Shown piece after piece: positions 9,201-16,253 of a DNA stretch of 64,000 nucleotides; position 1 is the stretch's first letter; each line of letters begins with the position of its first letter. Under the pieces are notes generated by a model. It saw nothing but the letters and a program-made list of their open reading frames with translations, was not told the origin of the DNA and made no database searches. Source of the DNA: Glycomyces tenuis DSM 44171 (GTDB lineage Bacteria; Actinomycetota; Actinomycetes; Mycobacteriales; Micromonosporaceae); assembly GCF_000427885.1 (NCBI RefSeq), contig NZ_ATYW01000003.1, positions 62,001 through 126,000 on the forward strand. Reading direction: 5' to 3'. The translations under genes and the position numbers were made by a program.

Positions 9201-10197
9201 GATCCCCGGCCATCTGCTCATGACGTTCCAGGTCAAGGACGAGGACGGCTCGCTCCTCGCCCAGGGCAAGGAGCTCGGCGCGCTCCAGCGGCAGCTGGCC
9301 CCCAAGACCCAGGAGGCGGCGGCCGAGGCCGCGCCGGAGCTCGAACGCACCGGACTGACCTCCTGGGACTTCGACGGTCTGCCGAAGATCCAGGAGACTC
9401 CGCGCAAGGGCTACGTCGCCAAGGCCTATCCGGCCCTGTTCGACGAGGGGAAGAGCGTCGGCGTCAAGGCCTTCGCCGACCAGGGCGCGCAGGCGGCGAA
9501 CATGTGGGCCGGGACCAGGCGCCTGATCAAACTGAACGTCCCCGACCCGCACCTCAAGGAGGCGCTGACCCGCAATGAGCAGCTCGTCCTCGCCACCGGT
9601 CCCTACCAGAGCGTCGGTGCGCTCCTCGACGACTGCGTCCGCGTGGTGCTCGACAAGGTCCTCATCGAAGGCGGCGGCCCGGCGTGGGACCGCGACGGCT
9701 TCGAGGCGCTGCTGAAGCGCGCCCGGCCCGAGGTGGCCGGCGAGTCGGTCGCGGTGGCCCGCCGGGCCGCCGCGGCGCTGACCGAGGCCCGCGAGGCGTC
9801 CAGGCTGCTCGAGGGCAAGTTCGACTTCGCGATGCTCGCGGCCATGAGCGACATGCGCGCCCAGCTCGACGGGCTGGTCGGCGCCGACGGCTTCCTCGGC
9901 GCGACCGGCTGGTGGCGCCTGGACGACCTGACCCGCTACGTCAAGGGCATCGTCCACCGCGCCCGGCGCGTCAAGGACGACGTCGCGGGGGACAAGGCCA
10001 AGATGGACGTCGTGCAGGGCCTCCAGGCCGAGCGCGACGCGCTGGCGCGGGCCCGCCCGGCGGCCATGCGGACCGCCGAAGGGCAGGAGCTGCGCTGGAT
10101 GATCGAGGAGCTGCGCGTCAGCTTCTTCGCCCAGCCGCTCGGCACCCGCTACCAGGTCAGCGAGAAGCGCGTCCGCAAGCTCCTCCAGTCGCTGTGA
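6241..10197 (+). CDS. hrpA: ATP-dependent RNA helicase HrpA
   Basis: A 1318-residue DEAH-box RNA helicase close in length to E. coli HrpA (about 1300). Near the N-terminus come ITYPDELPVSQRR-like text, Walker A GETGSGKTTQ, and the DEAH box IIIDEAHERSLNIDF; motif VI is QRAGRCGR. The C-terminal half matches the HrpA-specific region. HrpA unwinds RNA and has been linked to resolving stalled ribosomes. An upstream in-frame TTG at 6229 exists, but ATG 6241 is preferred because TATCCT (6224-6229) looks like a -10 box that places the RNA start only a few bases ahead of it; no SD is visible, so translation may be near-leaderless. A short acidic insert around codons 245-260 (Gln/Arg/Glu-rich) interrupts the helicase core. 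Confidence 0.93.
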   Translation: MPSSTSKSRTGLRERVFALRTADQRALRRRLREARELDGPARKAAFDALEADIAAKEAALAARAASVPKIVYPDELPVSQRRDDIAEAIRDNQVVIIAGETGSGKTTQIPKICLELGRGVRGMIGHTQPRRIAARAVAERIAEELGSPLGEAVGWKVRFTDQVSDSSFVKLMTDGILLTEIQHDRLLSAYDTIIIDEAHERSLNIDFILGCLKQILPKRPDLKVIVTSATIDPERFAQHFGKQGAGDETGRQDSRGESNQQRASEPVPAPILEVSGRTYPVEIRYRPLVDEDEQRDQIDGILDAVNELGREGDGDILVFLSGEQEIRDTADALEKAKLRHTEIVPLYARLSAAEQHRVFSSHTGRRIVLATNVAETSLTVPGIRYVIDAGYARISRYSARTKVQRLPIERISQASANQRAGRCGRVAEGVCIRLYSEEDFDSRPEFTDAEILRTNLASVILLMTSAKLGKVEDFPFVDAPDARNIKDGVDLLVELGALEDVRSGERRLTRTGRELARLPIDPRLARMILQAKEEGCVHEVAVIAAALSIQDPRERPADKKAQSDQAHARFNDPESDFAAYLNLWKYLEDERRARSSSAFRRMCKQEYLHYLRIREWQDLVRQITSVLKSLKISTAPTTPAPDNRRIHTALLAGLLSHIGVKEADKREYLGGRNAKFAIFPGSGLFKKQPRWVVAGELVETSRLWGRICAKIEPEWVEPLAEHLVKRTYSEPHWSKKSGAVLAFERVTLYGVPIVPRRQVNFGRIDRAASRELFIRHALVQGEWETHHPFFQRNRDKIAEVEDLENRVRQRGLLADEQTLFEFYDERLPADIVSGRHFDSWWKKQKDKHRLDFDEALLLGDRAEDVSAEAYPEVWTSEGVDLELDYEFEPGSASDGVTVEVPLAALQQLNEDAFTWQVPGLRAEFAESLIKSLPKSLRRNFVPAPDFARAAVARMAPDDGRPMTAALADTLRTMTGVNVPEDAFDLTKIPGHLLMTFQVKDEDGSLLAQGKELGALQRQLAPKTQEAAAEAAPELERTGLTSWDFDGLPKIQETPRKGYVAKAYPALFDEGKSVGVKAFADQGAQAANMWAGTRRLIKLNVPDPHLKEALTRNEQLVLATGPYQSVGALLDDCVRVVLDKVLIEGGGPAWDRDGFEALLKRARPEVAGESVAVARRAAAALTEAREASRLLEGKFDFAMLAAMSDMRAQLDGLVGADGFLGATGWWRLDDLTRYVKGIVHRARRVKDDVAGDKAKMDVVQGLQAERDALARARPAAMRTAEGQELRWMIEELRVSFFAQPLGTRYQVSEKRVRKLLQSL

Positions 10198-10358
10198 CGC
10201 CGCTCAGCGGAGCGTGGGCCTTCGCGGAGTCGATGACGAACTCGGCGTCGCCGTGCTCGAACAGGTGTGGCCTGAACAAATCGTTCGCACCTGTCGGACC
10301 CGGGGTGCATGATCAAACTGAACTCGTTTCGGCGCCACGCCGCCACACGTCAATTAAA

Positions 10359-10395
10359 TGACGTCACTTACTTGTCTTAATGACATCATTATGGT
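10359..10395 (+). promoter_or_regulatory. Paired palindromes at the drrAB promoter
   Basis: TGACGTCA (10359-10366, perfect) and the near-palindrome ATGACATCAT (10380-10389) have centres about 22 bp apart, two helical turns. They cover a possible -35/-10 pair (TTACTT 10368-10373, TATGGT 10390-10395, spacing 16). This resembles a dimer-of-dimers MarR or TetR operator. No regulator gene is adjacent, so the repressor must be encoded elsewhere. The preceding 10198-10350 holds nothing else I can support. Confidence 0.5.
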
Positions 10396-10468
10396 GTGAT
10401 GATGACTACAGCACTTGAACCAGTTTCACTGAACCGACACAGCGGACGCATCCAGCAAGGAGGACGAC

Positions 10469-11449
10469 GTGTCGCATGACAACGCCATCGAAACCGAGGG
10501 GCTGACGAAGAACTTCGGCGCCCTGGTCGCCGTCGACCGAGTCGACCTCAGCGCCCGGGCCGGCACGGTGCTCGGCGTCCTCGGCCCCAACGGGGCGGGG
10601 AAGACCACGATCGTGCGCATGCTCGCCACCCTCTCCGAACCCACCGCCGGAACCGCCCGCGTCGGCGGCTACGACATCGTGCGCGACGCCCCGCACGTCC
10701 GCAGCCTCATCGGCCTGACCGGCCAGTTCGCCGGCGTCGACGAACTGCTCACCGGCGAGGAGAACCTGCGTTTCATCGGGCGCCTGCTCGGCATGCCCAC
10801 GCGGGACGCCAAGGCGCGCGCCCGCGAACTGCTCGCCCAGTTCAACCTCTCCGACGCCGCCGACAAGGCCGCCAAGGCCTACTCGGGCGGCATGCGCCGC
10901 CGCCTCGACCTGGCCGCGAGCCTCGTCGGACGGCCCCGCATCCTCTTCCTCGACGAACCCACCACCGGGCTCGACCCGCGGGCGCGCGGCGAGCTGTGGG
11001 GCCTCGTCCGCAGCCTCGTCGCCGACGGCACCACCGTCCTCTTGACCACCCAGTACCTGGAGGAGGCCGACCAGCTGGCCGACGACATCGCGGTCATCGA
11101 CCACGGCACCGTCATCGCCACCGGCACTCCCACCCAGCTCAAGGCCAAGATCGGCGGGCAGACCCTGCGCATCCAGCCCGAGGACCCCGCCCAGCTCGAA
11201 GCCGTCGGCGGCCTCGTCACCGAGCGCTTCCCCGAGCTCGAACCGCTGGTCGAGGCCGGCGTGGTCACCCTCGGGGTCAACGACGACGCGATCATGCCCG
11301 TGCTCGCCGCGGACCTGCGCGAACGGGGCATCGTCCTCACCGAGTTCCACCTCGGGCTCTCGAGCCTCGACGAGGTGTTCCTGACACTGACCGGCCACCG
11401 GGCCGAATCCGACGAAGAGAACGAGACCGAAAGCGAGACAGGACAATGA
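10469..11449 (+). CDS. DrrA-type ABC exporter ATP-binding subunit
   Basis: A 326-residue ATPase of the daunorubicin-resistance (DrrA) family. Walker A is GPNGAGKTT, the signature is YSGGMRRRLDLA, Walker B is ILFLDEPTTGLD, and the C-terminal extension of about 90 residues (after residue 230) is the family-specific DrrA tail that contacts the permease. It starts at GTG 10469 with a strong AAGGAGG five bases upstream. The stop overlaps the permease start (ATGA). Together they export a hydrophobic compound such as a drug or lipid. The two palindromes upstream suggest inducible expression. Confidence 0.9.
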   Translation: MSHDNAIETEGLTKNFGALVAVDRVDLSARAGTVLGVLGPNGAGKTTIVRMLATLSEPTAGTARVGGYDIVRDAPHVRSLIGLTGQFAGVDELLTGEENLRFIGRLLGMPTRDAKARARELLAQFNLSDAADKAAKAYSGGMRRRLDLAASLVGRPRILFLDEPTTGLDPRARGELWGLVRSLVADGTTVLLTTQYLEEADQLADDIAVIDHGTVIATGTPTQLKAKIGGQTLRIQPEDPAQLEAVGGLVTERFPELEPLVEAGVVTLGVNDDAIMPVLAADLRERGIVLTEFHLGLSSLDEVFLTLTGHRAESDEENETESETGQ

Positions 11450-12255
11450 CGGCTGCGACTCTCGACATCCCGGCCGACGTCGCCGGGCGACCGGGCCTGG
11501 GCGCGACCATAGGCCAGACCCTCTCGATGGCCTGGCGGCAGATGGTCCGCATCAAGCACAACCCGTTCGAGCTCGTGGACCTGTCGCTGAGCCCGGTCAT
11601 GTTCCTGCTGCTGTTCGTCTACGTCTTCGGCGGGCAGATGGCCGGGTCCACCACCGACTACCTCCAGTACGTCCTCGGTGGCCTCATCGCGCAGAACGCG
11701 ATCTTCCTGACCATGTACACCGGCACCGGCATCAACGCCGACCTGCGCAAGGGCGTCTACGACCGCTTCCGCTCGCTGCCGATCGCGCGCTCGGCGCCGC
11801 TGGCGGGGAAGATCTTCGCCGACCTGTTCAAGCAGGTGTGGTCGGTGGCGGTCATGCTGATCCTCGGCATCATCATGGGCTTCGAGCTGCGCAGCGTGAG
11901 CGGGGCGCTGCTGGCGACGGTGGTGATCGTGGTGTTCGCGCTCGCGATCTCCTGGGTCTCGGTCCTGATGGGCGTGCTGGCCGACTCGGAGGAGAAGGTC
12001 CAGATCTACTCCTTCGTGGTCATCATGCCGCTGACGTTCACCTCCAGCGCCTTCGTGGACACCTCCACGATGCCGGGCGTGCTGAGCACCTGGGCGAACG
12101 TCAATCCGGTGACGCACCTGGCCGACGCCATGCGCGGCCTGCTCTCCAGCGGCCCGATCGCCGAACCGCTGATGTGGACGGCCGTCTGGGCAGTGGTGAT
12201 ATTCGCCGTCACGGCCCCGCTCGCCATGCGCGCCTACAAGAAGAAGATGGTCTGA
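11446..12255 (+). CDS. DrrB-type ABC exporter permease
   Basis: A 269-residue ABC-2 type permease with about six membrane spans: after an N-terminal amphipathic region, hydrophobic segments near residues 45-65, 75-95, 125-150, 155-180, 185-200 and 240-260. It contains the ABC-2 motif region around SISWVSVLMGVLADSEE. ATG 11446 overlaps the drrA stop by four bases, so the pair is translationally coupled. It acts as the membrane half of the exporter powered by the preceding ATPase. Confidence 0.88.
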   Translation: MTAATLDIPADVAGRPGLGATIGQTLSMAWRQMVRIKHNPFELVDLSLSPVMFLLLFVYVFGGQMAGSTTDYLQYVLGGLIAQNAIFLTMYTGTGINADLRKGVYDRFRSLPIARSAPLAGKIFADLFKQVWSVAVMLILGIIMGFELRSVSGALLATVVIVVFALAISWVSVLMGVLADSEEKVQIYSFVVIMPLTFTSSAFVDTSTMPGVLSTWANVNPVTHLADAMRGLLSSGPIAEPLMWTAVWAVVIFAVTAPLAMRAYKKKMV

Positions 12256-12285
12256 CCCGTGAGGGCGACACGCCGACGTTAATGT

Positions 12286-12314
12286 TTGGCGTTAATAACG
12301 CGACGCGTTAACAT
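12286..12314 (+). promoter_or_regulatory. higBA promoter with autoregulatory palindrome
   Basis: TTGGCG (12286-12291) and TAACAT (12309-12314), spacing 17, place the RNA start at or beside the GTG at 12320, so the toxin message appears leaderless. A perfect 13-bp palindrome GCGTTAATAACGC (12289-12301) covers the spacer, with two further GTTAA half-sites either side. This fits the HigA antitoxin binding its own promoter. Confidence 0.6.
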
Positions 12315-12319
12315 CGGGT

Positions 12320-12601
12320 GTGCTGAGATCATTTGACGACAAAGAAGCCCAGCGGATCTGGGAGAGGAAGCGGTCGAAGAGATTCGACGGAGCCACGCAG
12401 CGAGCGGTGAGGAAGAAGCTCTCGATCCTTCACGCAGCTGAATCGCTCGAAGACCTGCGGGTGCCGCCAGGCAACCGCCTTGAGAAGTTGCGGGGTGATC
12501 GAGAGGGCCAGCACAGCATTCGCGTCAACTAGCAATGGCGAGTGTGCTTCCGCTGGACGGATGCGGGACCGGAGGGTGTGGAGATCGTTGACTATCACTG
12601 A
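12320..12601 (+). pseudogene. higB: HigB-type toxin gene interrupted by an in-frame amber codon
   Basis: RelE/HigB-superfamily mRNA interferase. The reading frame from GTG 12320 gives LRSFDDKEAQRIW, then LEDLRVPPGNRLEKL, then QHSIRVN, all HigB hallmarks, and stops at TAG 12530-12532 after 70 residues. The same frame then continues without a break as QWRVCFRWTDAG and VEIVDYH to a natural TGA at 12599-12601. That is exactly the expected end of the family (normally 92-95 residues), with a single codon turned into amber. The lost part holds the conserved RxxFRW C-terminal strand, so the product should be inactive. A sequencing error, or suppression, cannot be excluded. Confidence 0.8.
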
Positions 12602-12638
12602 AATGGACCAGAGGCGAACCGGCGAGGAGGAGAGCGTG

Positions 12639-12938
12639 ATGGCCGAGGAACTGCTACCCCCGATCCACCCGGGAGAGATCCTGCTCGAGGAGTTTTTGGA
12701 GCCCCTCGGCATCTCGCAGTACAAGCTCGCGCACGCCATCGGAGTGCCGGTGCCCCGCATCAACGCGATCGTGCGCGGAAAGCGATCGATCACCGCCGAC
12801 ACCGCGCTCCGGCTGGCACGGTATTTCGGCACGTCCGACCGGTTCTGGCTCAACCTCCAAGACCACTACGATCTCGAGATCGAGCGAGACCGGCTGGCGG
12901 CGGATCTGCGCCGGATCGAGCCGTTCGCCGCTGCGTAG
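12639..12938 (+). CDS. higA: HigA-type antitoxin
   Basis: A 99-residue HTH protein of the HigA (addiction-module antidote, Xre-like) family. It starts with the family box IHPGEILLEEFLEPLGIS, followed by an HTH (about residues 20-60) with RINAIVRGKRSIT and a conserved FGTSDRFWLNLQ block. Antitoxins of this class bind the toxin and repress the shared promoter. ATG 12639 is chosen because GGAGGAG lies seven bases upstream. The gene is intact although its partner toxin is broken, so it may now serve only as a repressor or an anti-addiction remnant. Confidence 0.9.
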   Translation: MAEELLPPIHPGEILLEEFLEPLGISQYKLAHAIGVPVPRINAIVRGKRSITADTALRLARYFGTSDRFWLNLQDHYDLEIERDRLAADLRRIEPFAAA

Positions 12939-12989
12939 AGCGCGGCCGAAGCATCCCTGGTGGTGCTTCGGCCGTGCTCTACGCAGCGG
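12928..12989. terminator. Long hairpin at the end of higA
   Basis: A stem of more than 20 pairs (12928 onward pairing up to 12989) followed by TTTT on the + strand. Its left arm includes the last codons and stop of higA. It separates higA from the convergent oxidoreductase gene. Confidence 0.8.
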
Positions 12990-13005
12990 TTTTCGTCGGC
13001 CCAGA

Positions 13006-13641
13006 TCAGGCCGCGGCGACGGTGAAGCGGGTCCGGTGGTGGCGCGGCGACTCCGCCTCGTCAATGAGGGCGACCGCCAGATCCTCCATCGAGATCCGGG
13101 ACTCGCCTTCCTCGTCGGTCAGGAGCTCGTCGCCGCCGAGCCGGTAGCGGCCGGTGCGCTCGCCCTGCACGAGGTTCGCCGGCGGGCTCACGTACACCCA
13201 GTCGACCCGCTCCTCGCCCCTGCACACCTCGTGCTGCTCGGCGCTCGACTCTGCTACGGCCCGCCACGCCGGCTGCACGTAGCGCGGATCGTCCATCACG
13301 AGCCCGCCCGTCCCCGGCACCCTGAGCGTCGCCGCCCCGCCGACGATCAAGAGCCGCGCGCCGCTCGGCGCGATGCCGTCGAACAGGGTCTTCGTGGCGG
13401 CGGCCTGCTGATGCTCCACTCCGGACGCAGGACGCACGGCGCTGATCACGACGTCCGCCTCAGCGCTCAGCCGCTCCACCGCGGCCGTGTCGGTCACGTC
13501 GCCGGTCCGAATCCGCACGCCCTCGGGGAACGCCCATCCCGGGCGGCGGACCACGGCCGTCACCACGTGGCCTCTGGACATCGCCTCGACGACGGTCCGG
13601 CGGCCGACGTTGCCCGCGGCTCCGAATACTGTGATGCGCAT
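13006..13641 (-). CDS. NAD(P)H-binding oxidoreductase (NmrA-like atypical SDR)
   Basis: A 211-residue protein beginning with the Rossmann dinucleotide-binding motif GAAGNVGRR (residues 7-15) and continuing through an RTGDVTD box and WVYVSPPANL. It belongs to the NAD(P)-binding atypical SDR family, often annotated as putative NADH-flavin reductase. It starts 18 bases after the EamA transporter gene and shares its MarR-controlled promoter, so the two likely act together in stress or xenobiotic response. The substrate cannot be told. Confidence 0.83.
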   Translation of the reverse strand: MRITVFGAAGNVGRRTVVEAMSRGHVVTAVVRRPGWAFPEGVRIRTGDVTDTAAVERLSAEADVVISAVRPASGVEHQQAAATKTLFDGIAPSGARLLIVGGAATLRVPGTGGLVMDDPRYVQPAWRAVAESSAEQHEVCRGEERVDWVYVSPPANLVQGERTGRYRLGGDELLTDEEGESRISMEDLAVALIDEAESPRHHRTRFTVAAA

Positions 13642-13659
13642 GTGCTCGTTTCCTCTCGA

Positions 13660-14568
13660 TCAGACTCGGACGAGTTCGCGGTTCTCCGCCGCCGCGAGCG
13701 GCGGGACGGCCTTCGGGCGAGCGTGCAGCTGGCTCACGAAGGTCGCTCCCAGCGCGACGGCGAAGCCGGCGGTCTGCCAGACGGTGAACGTCTCGCCCAG
13801 CACCAGCCAGCCGAGGAAGGCGGCCGTCAGCGGCGAGAACAGGCCCAGGAAGCTCAGCGGCACCACCGAGAGCCTGCCGATGCCACGGAACCACAGCCAG
13901 TAGCCCAATGCCGTGTTCACCAGTCCCAGATAGACGTATCCGGCGACGTTCACCGCGGTGAACTCCGGCAGCCCGCCTTCGACGGCGAACGCCACCGGAG
14001 CCAGGAGCAGTCCGCCCGCGGTGAGCTGCCACCCGGCGAGGGCCGCCGGGCCGGCCTGCGGCGGCAGGCCCCACCGCTTGGTCAGCACGACCGCGGCGGA
14101 CATCGAGACGGCCCCGCCGATGCCGGCGACGGCCCCGATCAGGTCGAGCCGCGCCTCGGCGGTCAGCACCACCATTGCGACGCCCGCGATCCCGGCGATG
14201 CCGAGCAGCCAGGTGCGCAGCCGCACCTTCTGGTTCAGGATGAGGATGGTGGCCCCGGCCGTCGCGAGCGGGCCGACGGCTCCGGCCACGGCCGCGACGC
14301 CTCCGGGCAGCCGGTAGGCGGCCAGGAACAGCATCGCGAAGAACACGGCGATGTTGAGCGTGCCGATGACGGCCGCCTTCCACCACCATTCGCCTCGGGG
14401 CAGTCGCCGGGATATGAGGATGAGCAGTAGGCCGGCGGGGAGCGCGCGGAGCAGCGAGGTGAGCAGGGGCCGGTCGGGCGGCAGGAATTCACTGGTCACG
14501 AGGTAGGTGGTGCCCCACATGGCGGGCGCCAGGGCGGTGAGGACGATGTCGCGGGTGCGGGTGGTCAT
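13660..14568 (-). CDS. EamA-family (DMT superfamily) exporter
   Basis: A 302-residue protein with ten predicted membrane helices in two EamA repeats (about residues 8-137 and 150-285). The first repeat has the characteristic MWGTTYLVTSEFLPP near the N-terminus; the second includes the LVNTALGYWLWF and GETFTVWQ boxes. Members export amino acids or metabolites. GGAGG lies eight bases before the ATG. It is divergent from a MarR gene and followed 18 bases later by an oxidoreductase gene. Confidence 0.9.
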   Translation of the reverse strand: MTTRTRDIVLTALAPAMWGTTYLVTSEFLPPDRPLLTSLLRALPAGLLLILISRRLPRGEWWWKAAVIGTLNIAVFFAMLFLAAYRLPGGVAAVAGAVGPLATAGATILILNQKVRLRTWLLGIAGIAGVAMVVLTAEARLDLIGAVAGIGGAVSMSAAVVLTKRWGLPPQAGPAALAGWQLTAGGLLLAPVAFAVEGGLPEFTAVNVAGYVYLGLVNTALGYWLWFRGIGRLSVVPLSFLGLFSPLTAAFLGWLVLGETFTVWQTAGFAVALGATFVSQLHARPKAVPPLAAAENRELVRV

Positions 14569-14577
14569 GCCTTGCCT

Positions 14578-14648
14578 CCAAGTATCTTGTACTAAAATAG
14601 CTTAGCTCTAAGATATTTCTTGTCAAGATACTTGGGCTGAATTTATTT
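14578..14648. promoter_or_regulatory. Divergent MarR/EamA promoter region with palindromic operators
   Basis: A perfect 12-bp inverted repeat (14578-14589 with 14624-14635) flanks the region, and a second perfect palindrome TCTTGTCAAGA sits at 14618-14628. The palindrome contains both -35 boxes: TTGTCA (14620-14625, + strand, toward marR, with TTTATT at 14642-14647) and TTGACA (- strand, 14626-14621, toward the EamA gene, with TAAGCT 16 bases on). One bound MarR dimer would block both promoters. Confidence 0.7.
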
Positions 14649-14665
14649 CCTTGAGAGGTACTTCC

Positions 14666-15205
14666 ATGATGTTCCGGCAGGTGAGCGAGAATGTCCCCAT
14701 GACTGAACCAGACGCGGTCGACCGCATCGTCGAACAGTGGCGCCGGGAGCGACCCGAGCTCGAACTCGAGTCCATGGCCGTCTTCGGACGCATGCACCGC
14801 GTGTCGGAGAAGCTTCGAGCCATGCTCGCCCGCGCCCACGGCGAACACGGCCTCGGCCGCGGCGAGTTCGACGTCCTGGCCAGCATCCGGCGCTCCGGGC
14901 CGCCGTACACCCTCTCGCCCAAGGAGATCAGCACCACGCTCATGCTCTCCTCGGGCGGCCTCACCGGGCGCCTCGACAAGCTCGAGAACGCCGGGTACGT
15001 CGAGCGGCTCCCCGACCCCGGCGACCGCCGCGGCCTCAAGGTCAGGATGACCGAGGAGGGCGGCAGGGCCATCGACGCGGCCGTCGTCGCGGGACTCGAG
15101 GTCCAGGAGAGCATGCTCGAAGCCTTGGACGCCGACGAACGCCGCCGGCTCGACGCGCTGCTGCGCAAGCTCCACGCCGCGTTCGCCGACCAGCCGTTCG
15201 CTTAG
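14666..15205 (+). CDS. MarR-family transcriptional regulator
   Basis: A 179-residue winged-helix protein. The DNA-binding part spans roughly residues 60-130: helix LSPKEISTTLMLSSGG, recognition helix LTGRLDKLENAGYVERL and wing DPGDRRGLKVRMTEEG, the last being the MarR DxRxxxxxLT-like motif. It should repress its own gene and the divergent EamA/oxidoreductase operon, releasing DNA on binding a small ligand. The start at ATG 14666 (followed directly by a second ATG) is set by GAGAGG seven bases upstream; MTEPDAVDR at 14699 is an alternative. Confidence 0.88.
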   Translation: MMFRQVSENVPMTEPDAVDRIVEQWRRERPELELESMAVFGRMHRVSEKLRAMLARAHGEHGLGRGEFDVLASIRRSGPPYTLSPKEISTTLMLSSGGLTGRLDKLENAGYVERLPDPGDRRGLKVRMTEEGGRAIDAAVVAGLEVQESMLEALDADERRRLDALLRKLHAAFADQPFA

Positions 15206-15308
15206 CTCCGTACCGGGTAACCACCGCCCTGCAAGCCGAAGCACGAACATCTCGCAACGATGGAGGCGCGACCATGCGATACCCCGACTCGGCACCACAG
15301 GAGCCCAG

Positions 15309-16253
15309 GTGTCCCGGCTCTGCGTAGGCTGCATGAGCTTCGGCGAGCCCGAACGGGGCCCGCTCTCGTGGACCCTCGACGAGGAGGCCGCCCGCGAGGT
15401 CATCCGCGACGCGCTCGAGGCGGGCCTGAACTTCTTCGACACCGCCAACGTGTACTCCGACGGCTCCAGCGAGGAGATCGTCGGACGGGCCCTGGCCGAC
15501 ATGTCCCGCCGCGACGAGGTCGTGATCGCCACCAAGGTCTTCGGCGTGATGCGCCCCGGCCCCAACGGCGCCGGCCTCTCCCGCAAGGCCATCATGACCG
15601 AGATCGACGACAGCCTCCGCCGCCTCGGCACCGACTACGTCGACCTCTACCAGATCCACCGCTGGGACCCGGCCACTCCGATCGAGGAGACCCTGGAGGC
15701 CCTCCACGACGTGGTCAAGGCCGGGAAGGCCCGCTACATCGGCGCCTCCTCGATGTACGCCTGGCAGTTCGCCAAGGCCCTGTTCACCGCGGACCTGAAC
15801 GGCTGGACCCGCTTCGCGACCATGCAGAACCACTACAACCTGCTCAACCGCGAAGAGGAGCGCGAGATGCTGCCCCTGTGCCTCGACCAGGGCGTCGGGG
15901 TGCTCCCGTGGAGCCCGCTCGCGCGCGGGCTCCTCGCCCGGGAGCCCGAGGACGCCACCGCCCGCTCGGCCACCGACCACTACGCGCAGAGCCTCTACCA
16001 GGGCACCGAGGAGTCCGATCGGAAGATCGTCGAGCGGCTCGGCGCCGTCGCCGCCGAGCGCGGCGTCCCGCGCGCCCAGATCGCCCTGGCCTGGATGCTG
16101 CGCGACCCGGCCGTCACCGCCCCGATCGTCGGCCTCACCAAACCAGGCCACCTGGTGGACGCCCTCGCCGCCCTCGACATCGAGCTCGACGACGAGGAGG
16201 TCATGCAACTGGAGGAGTTCTACGTCCCGCACGCGATCGCGGGCTTCCAGTAG
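15309..16253 (+). CDS. Aldo/keto reductase, N-terminus frameshifted
   Basis: A 314-residue (beta/alpha)8 NADPH-dependent reductase; contains [15 protein letters not shown] (catalytic Asp/Tyr region), VIATKVFG and [11 protein letters not shown]. Translation as drawn begins at GTG 15309 within what should be the first strand and has no SD. A strong GGAGG lies seven bases before ATG 15274, whose frame gives MRYPDSAP and soon stops, whereas the downstream frame read from 15285 gives [20 protein letters not shown], the expected family start. One base is missing in the CCCC run at 15282-15285. The gene is therefore either newly damaged or affected by a sequencing error. The MarR gene ends 68 bases before ATG 15274. 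Confidence 0.85.
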   Translation: MSRLCVGCMSFGEPERGPLSWTLDEEAAREVIRDALEAGLNFFDTANVYSDGSSEEIVGRALADMSRRDEVVIATKVFGVMRPGPNGAGLSRKAIMTEIDDSLRRLGTDYVDLYQIHRWDPATPIEETLEALHDVVKAGKARYIGASSMYAWQFAKALFTADLNGWTRFATMQNHYNLLNREEEREMLPLCLDQGVGVLPWSPLARGLLAREPEDATARSATDHYAQSLYQGTEESDRKIVERLGAVAAERGVPRAQIALAWMLRDPAVTAPIVGLTKPGHLVDALAALDIELDDEEVMQLEEFYVPHAIAGFQ

